Assembly (NCBI GenBank): GCA_019695185.1
Contig: JAIBAN010000086.1
Coordinates: 1 to 33,219, forward strand
Source: Blastocatellia bacterium
Lineage (GTDB): Bacteria; Acidobacteriota; Blastocatellia; Chloracidobacteriales; Chloracidobacteriaceae
Length of the DNA: 33,219 nucleotides
Direction: 5' to 3'
Of the stretch, positions 32,400 to 33,219 are shown in pieces. A model generated the notes under the pieces. That model was not told the origin of the DNA and did not search any database. It worked only from the letters and a program-made list of their open reading frames with translations. A program made the translations under genes and the position numbers. Numbering within the stretch: position 1 is the first letter of the stretch; the number at the start of each line of letters is the position of its first letter.

Positions 32400-33053
32400 T
32401 TAGGCTCCCTTGTTGCGGTCACTTTCAAGATCGGGTTTGATAAAAAGTGGTTCAGCCTTATGGGACGGGTGGGGAATGATTTCAAAGGAATCCAAAAACC
32501 GATGTGCTTTCACAGATTCGGCTTTGAATGCTGTCTGATACCCAACAATGACACAATACACACCGGAAGTGGCCAGATAAAATCGAAACACTGCCGTTCT
32601 TTTTGTATTGTACGAGACCCAATACTCTTTTACCGGAAAACCGTTTTTTTCAAACTGAGCTTCCTTTCCCAACACTTTCCCGCCACCTTTCTCTATCGAT
32701 GAAAGAAATGGTTTTTCGAAGAAAACAGCCAGCGCCTCGCGGATCCCCTTTTGTTCCTGGGGAGTATAATTTTTCCAATTTTTGCCAATCAAGCCCAGCG
32801 AAAGATGGAGTACCCCCAGAGAGGTATTATTTTCAGCATTGAAATTGAACGTTGTCTGAACCAATTTCTCATTCATGAAAGGGTCAAATTCCTTTGATTT
32901 AATGATTGGTGGTTCGCCATCATATTCAACTGAAAAGCTGCATTCTTCATTGGTATAGCGCTTTGGTTTTTGAAAAGCTGTAACCGGCAAGTGAAACGTG
33001 CCCCACAGAAAAAATATCATCACACCGGCGCTTACTACCTGTCGAACGTTCAT
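32400..33053 (-). CDS. Exported protein of unknown function (217 aa)
   Basis: I chose the ATG at 33053 because a signal peptide begins there (MNVRQVVSAGVMIFFLWGTF, cut near FHLPVTAF-QKP). The open frame continues 23 codons upstream without a ribosome site. The mature protein starts KRYTNEECSFSVEYDGEPPI and reads like a single-domain alpha/beta protein of the PsbP/DUF1795 sort (FSVEYDG, then FLDSFEIIPHP at the end). That comparison is only from the pattern of a short strand-rich start and a closing phi-DSF motif. Probably periplasmic or secreted. Nothing in its surroundings shows its role. Confidence 0.7.
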   Translation of the reverse strand: MNVRQVVSAGVMIFFLWGTFHLPVTAFQKPKRYTNEECSFSVEYDGEPPIIKSKEFDPFMNEKLVQTTFNFNAENNTSLGVLHLSLGLIGKNWKNYTPQEQKGIREALAVFFEKPFLSSIEKGGGKVLGKEAQFEKNGFPVKEYWVSYNTKRTAVFRFYLATSGVYCVIVGYQTAFKAESVKAHRFLDSFEIIPHPSHKAEPLFIKPDLESDRNKGA

Positions 33054-33219
33054 CGCACATGTCCTGAATGGAAGGGTTTTCTGATTGGTCAACTTAGCTC
33101 GACTTTGGCCATTAGGCAGCAAAGCAGAGCGTGTCGGCTAAACGCTTTAAAAGGGAAATGGGGACTTTTTCCATCTCCTTTGATTCCAACGACATTGAAA
33201 AATGAGCCTCCCACCACAA

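Overview
The window is bacterial, of middling GC, densely coded, and made mostly of ordinary chromosomal genes. I think it comes from Acidobacteriota (Blastocatellia-like), with modest confidence. The hints are a Ser/Thr kinase fused to a long TPR tail, a DUF5916 outer-membrane protein, tandem CTCAGTCC heptad repeats in intergenic DNA, PPK2 kinases, and a gene for the tiny ribosomal protein bTHX. I saw no rRNA, tRNA, insertion sequence or CRISPR array.

Layout. 1-7150: the C-terminal part of a kinase/TPR protein, a 400-bp spacer full of heptad repeats, a GH18-NodB-GT2 envelope polysaccharide fusion, and a small exported helical protein. 7365-8802: two overlapping PPK2 genes that look like a split two-domain polyphosphate:AMP phosphotransferase. 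arfB faces them. 9457-11202: a ParA ATPase and a downstream gene encoding a ribbon-helix-helix-like protein. The coding sequence of that second gene carries a dense array of GCTAGCTACA sites, including two 22-bp near-perfect palindromes 33 bp apart. This is the most unusual object here and resembles a partition or replication locus with its DNA sites inside the gene. 11441-14636: a translationally coupled operon of amino-acid dehydrogenase, prephenate dehydrogenase and FAD oxidoreductase. A 59-residue basic protein gene (14662-14841, minus strand) has a perfect ribosome binding site.

15054-19384: five co-directional genes, namely a hypothetical protein, a TerY-like VWA protein, a PP2C phosphatase, a ferritin-like protein and an ADP-ribosylglycohydrolase. 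This looks like a signalling or stress module related to the TerY-P triad but without an adjacent kinase. 19503-23227: a divergent pair, DUF5916 outer-membrane protein and an exported TPR/beta-propeller protein. 23418-27823: an MscS channel with a cyclic-nucleotide-binding domain, a methyltransferase fused to two Nudix-like domains, and a GNAT acetyltransferase.

27942-30767: bTHX with a good housekeeping promoter and a terminator, then an Hsp20 gene behind a consensus sigma-54 promoter, then an NtrC-family sigma-54 activator. The activator may control the chaperone. 30769-33053: minus-strand MoxR-type ATPase and an exported protein of unknown function, separated by about 490 bp without a gene.
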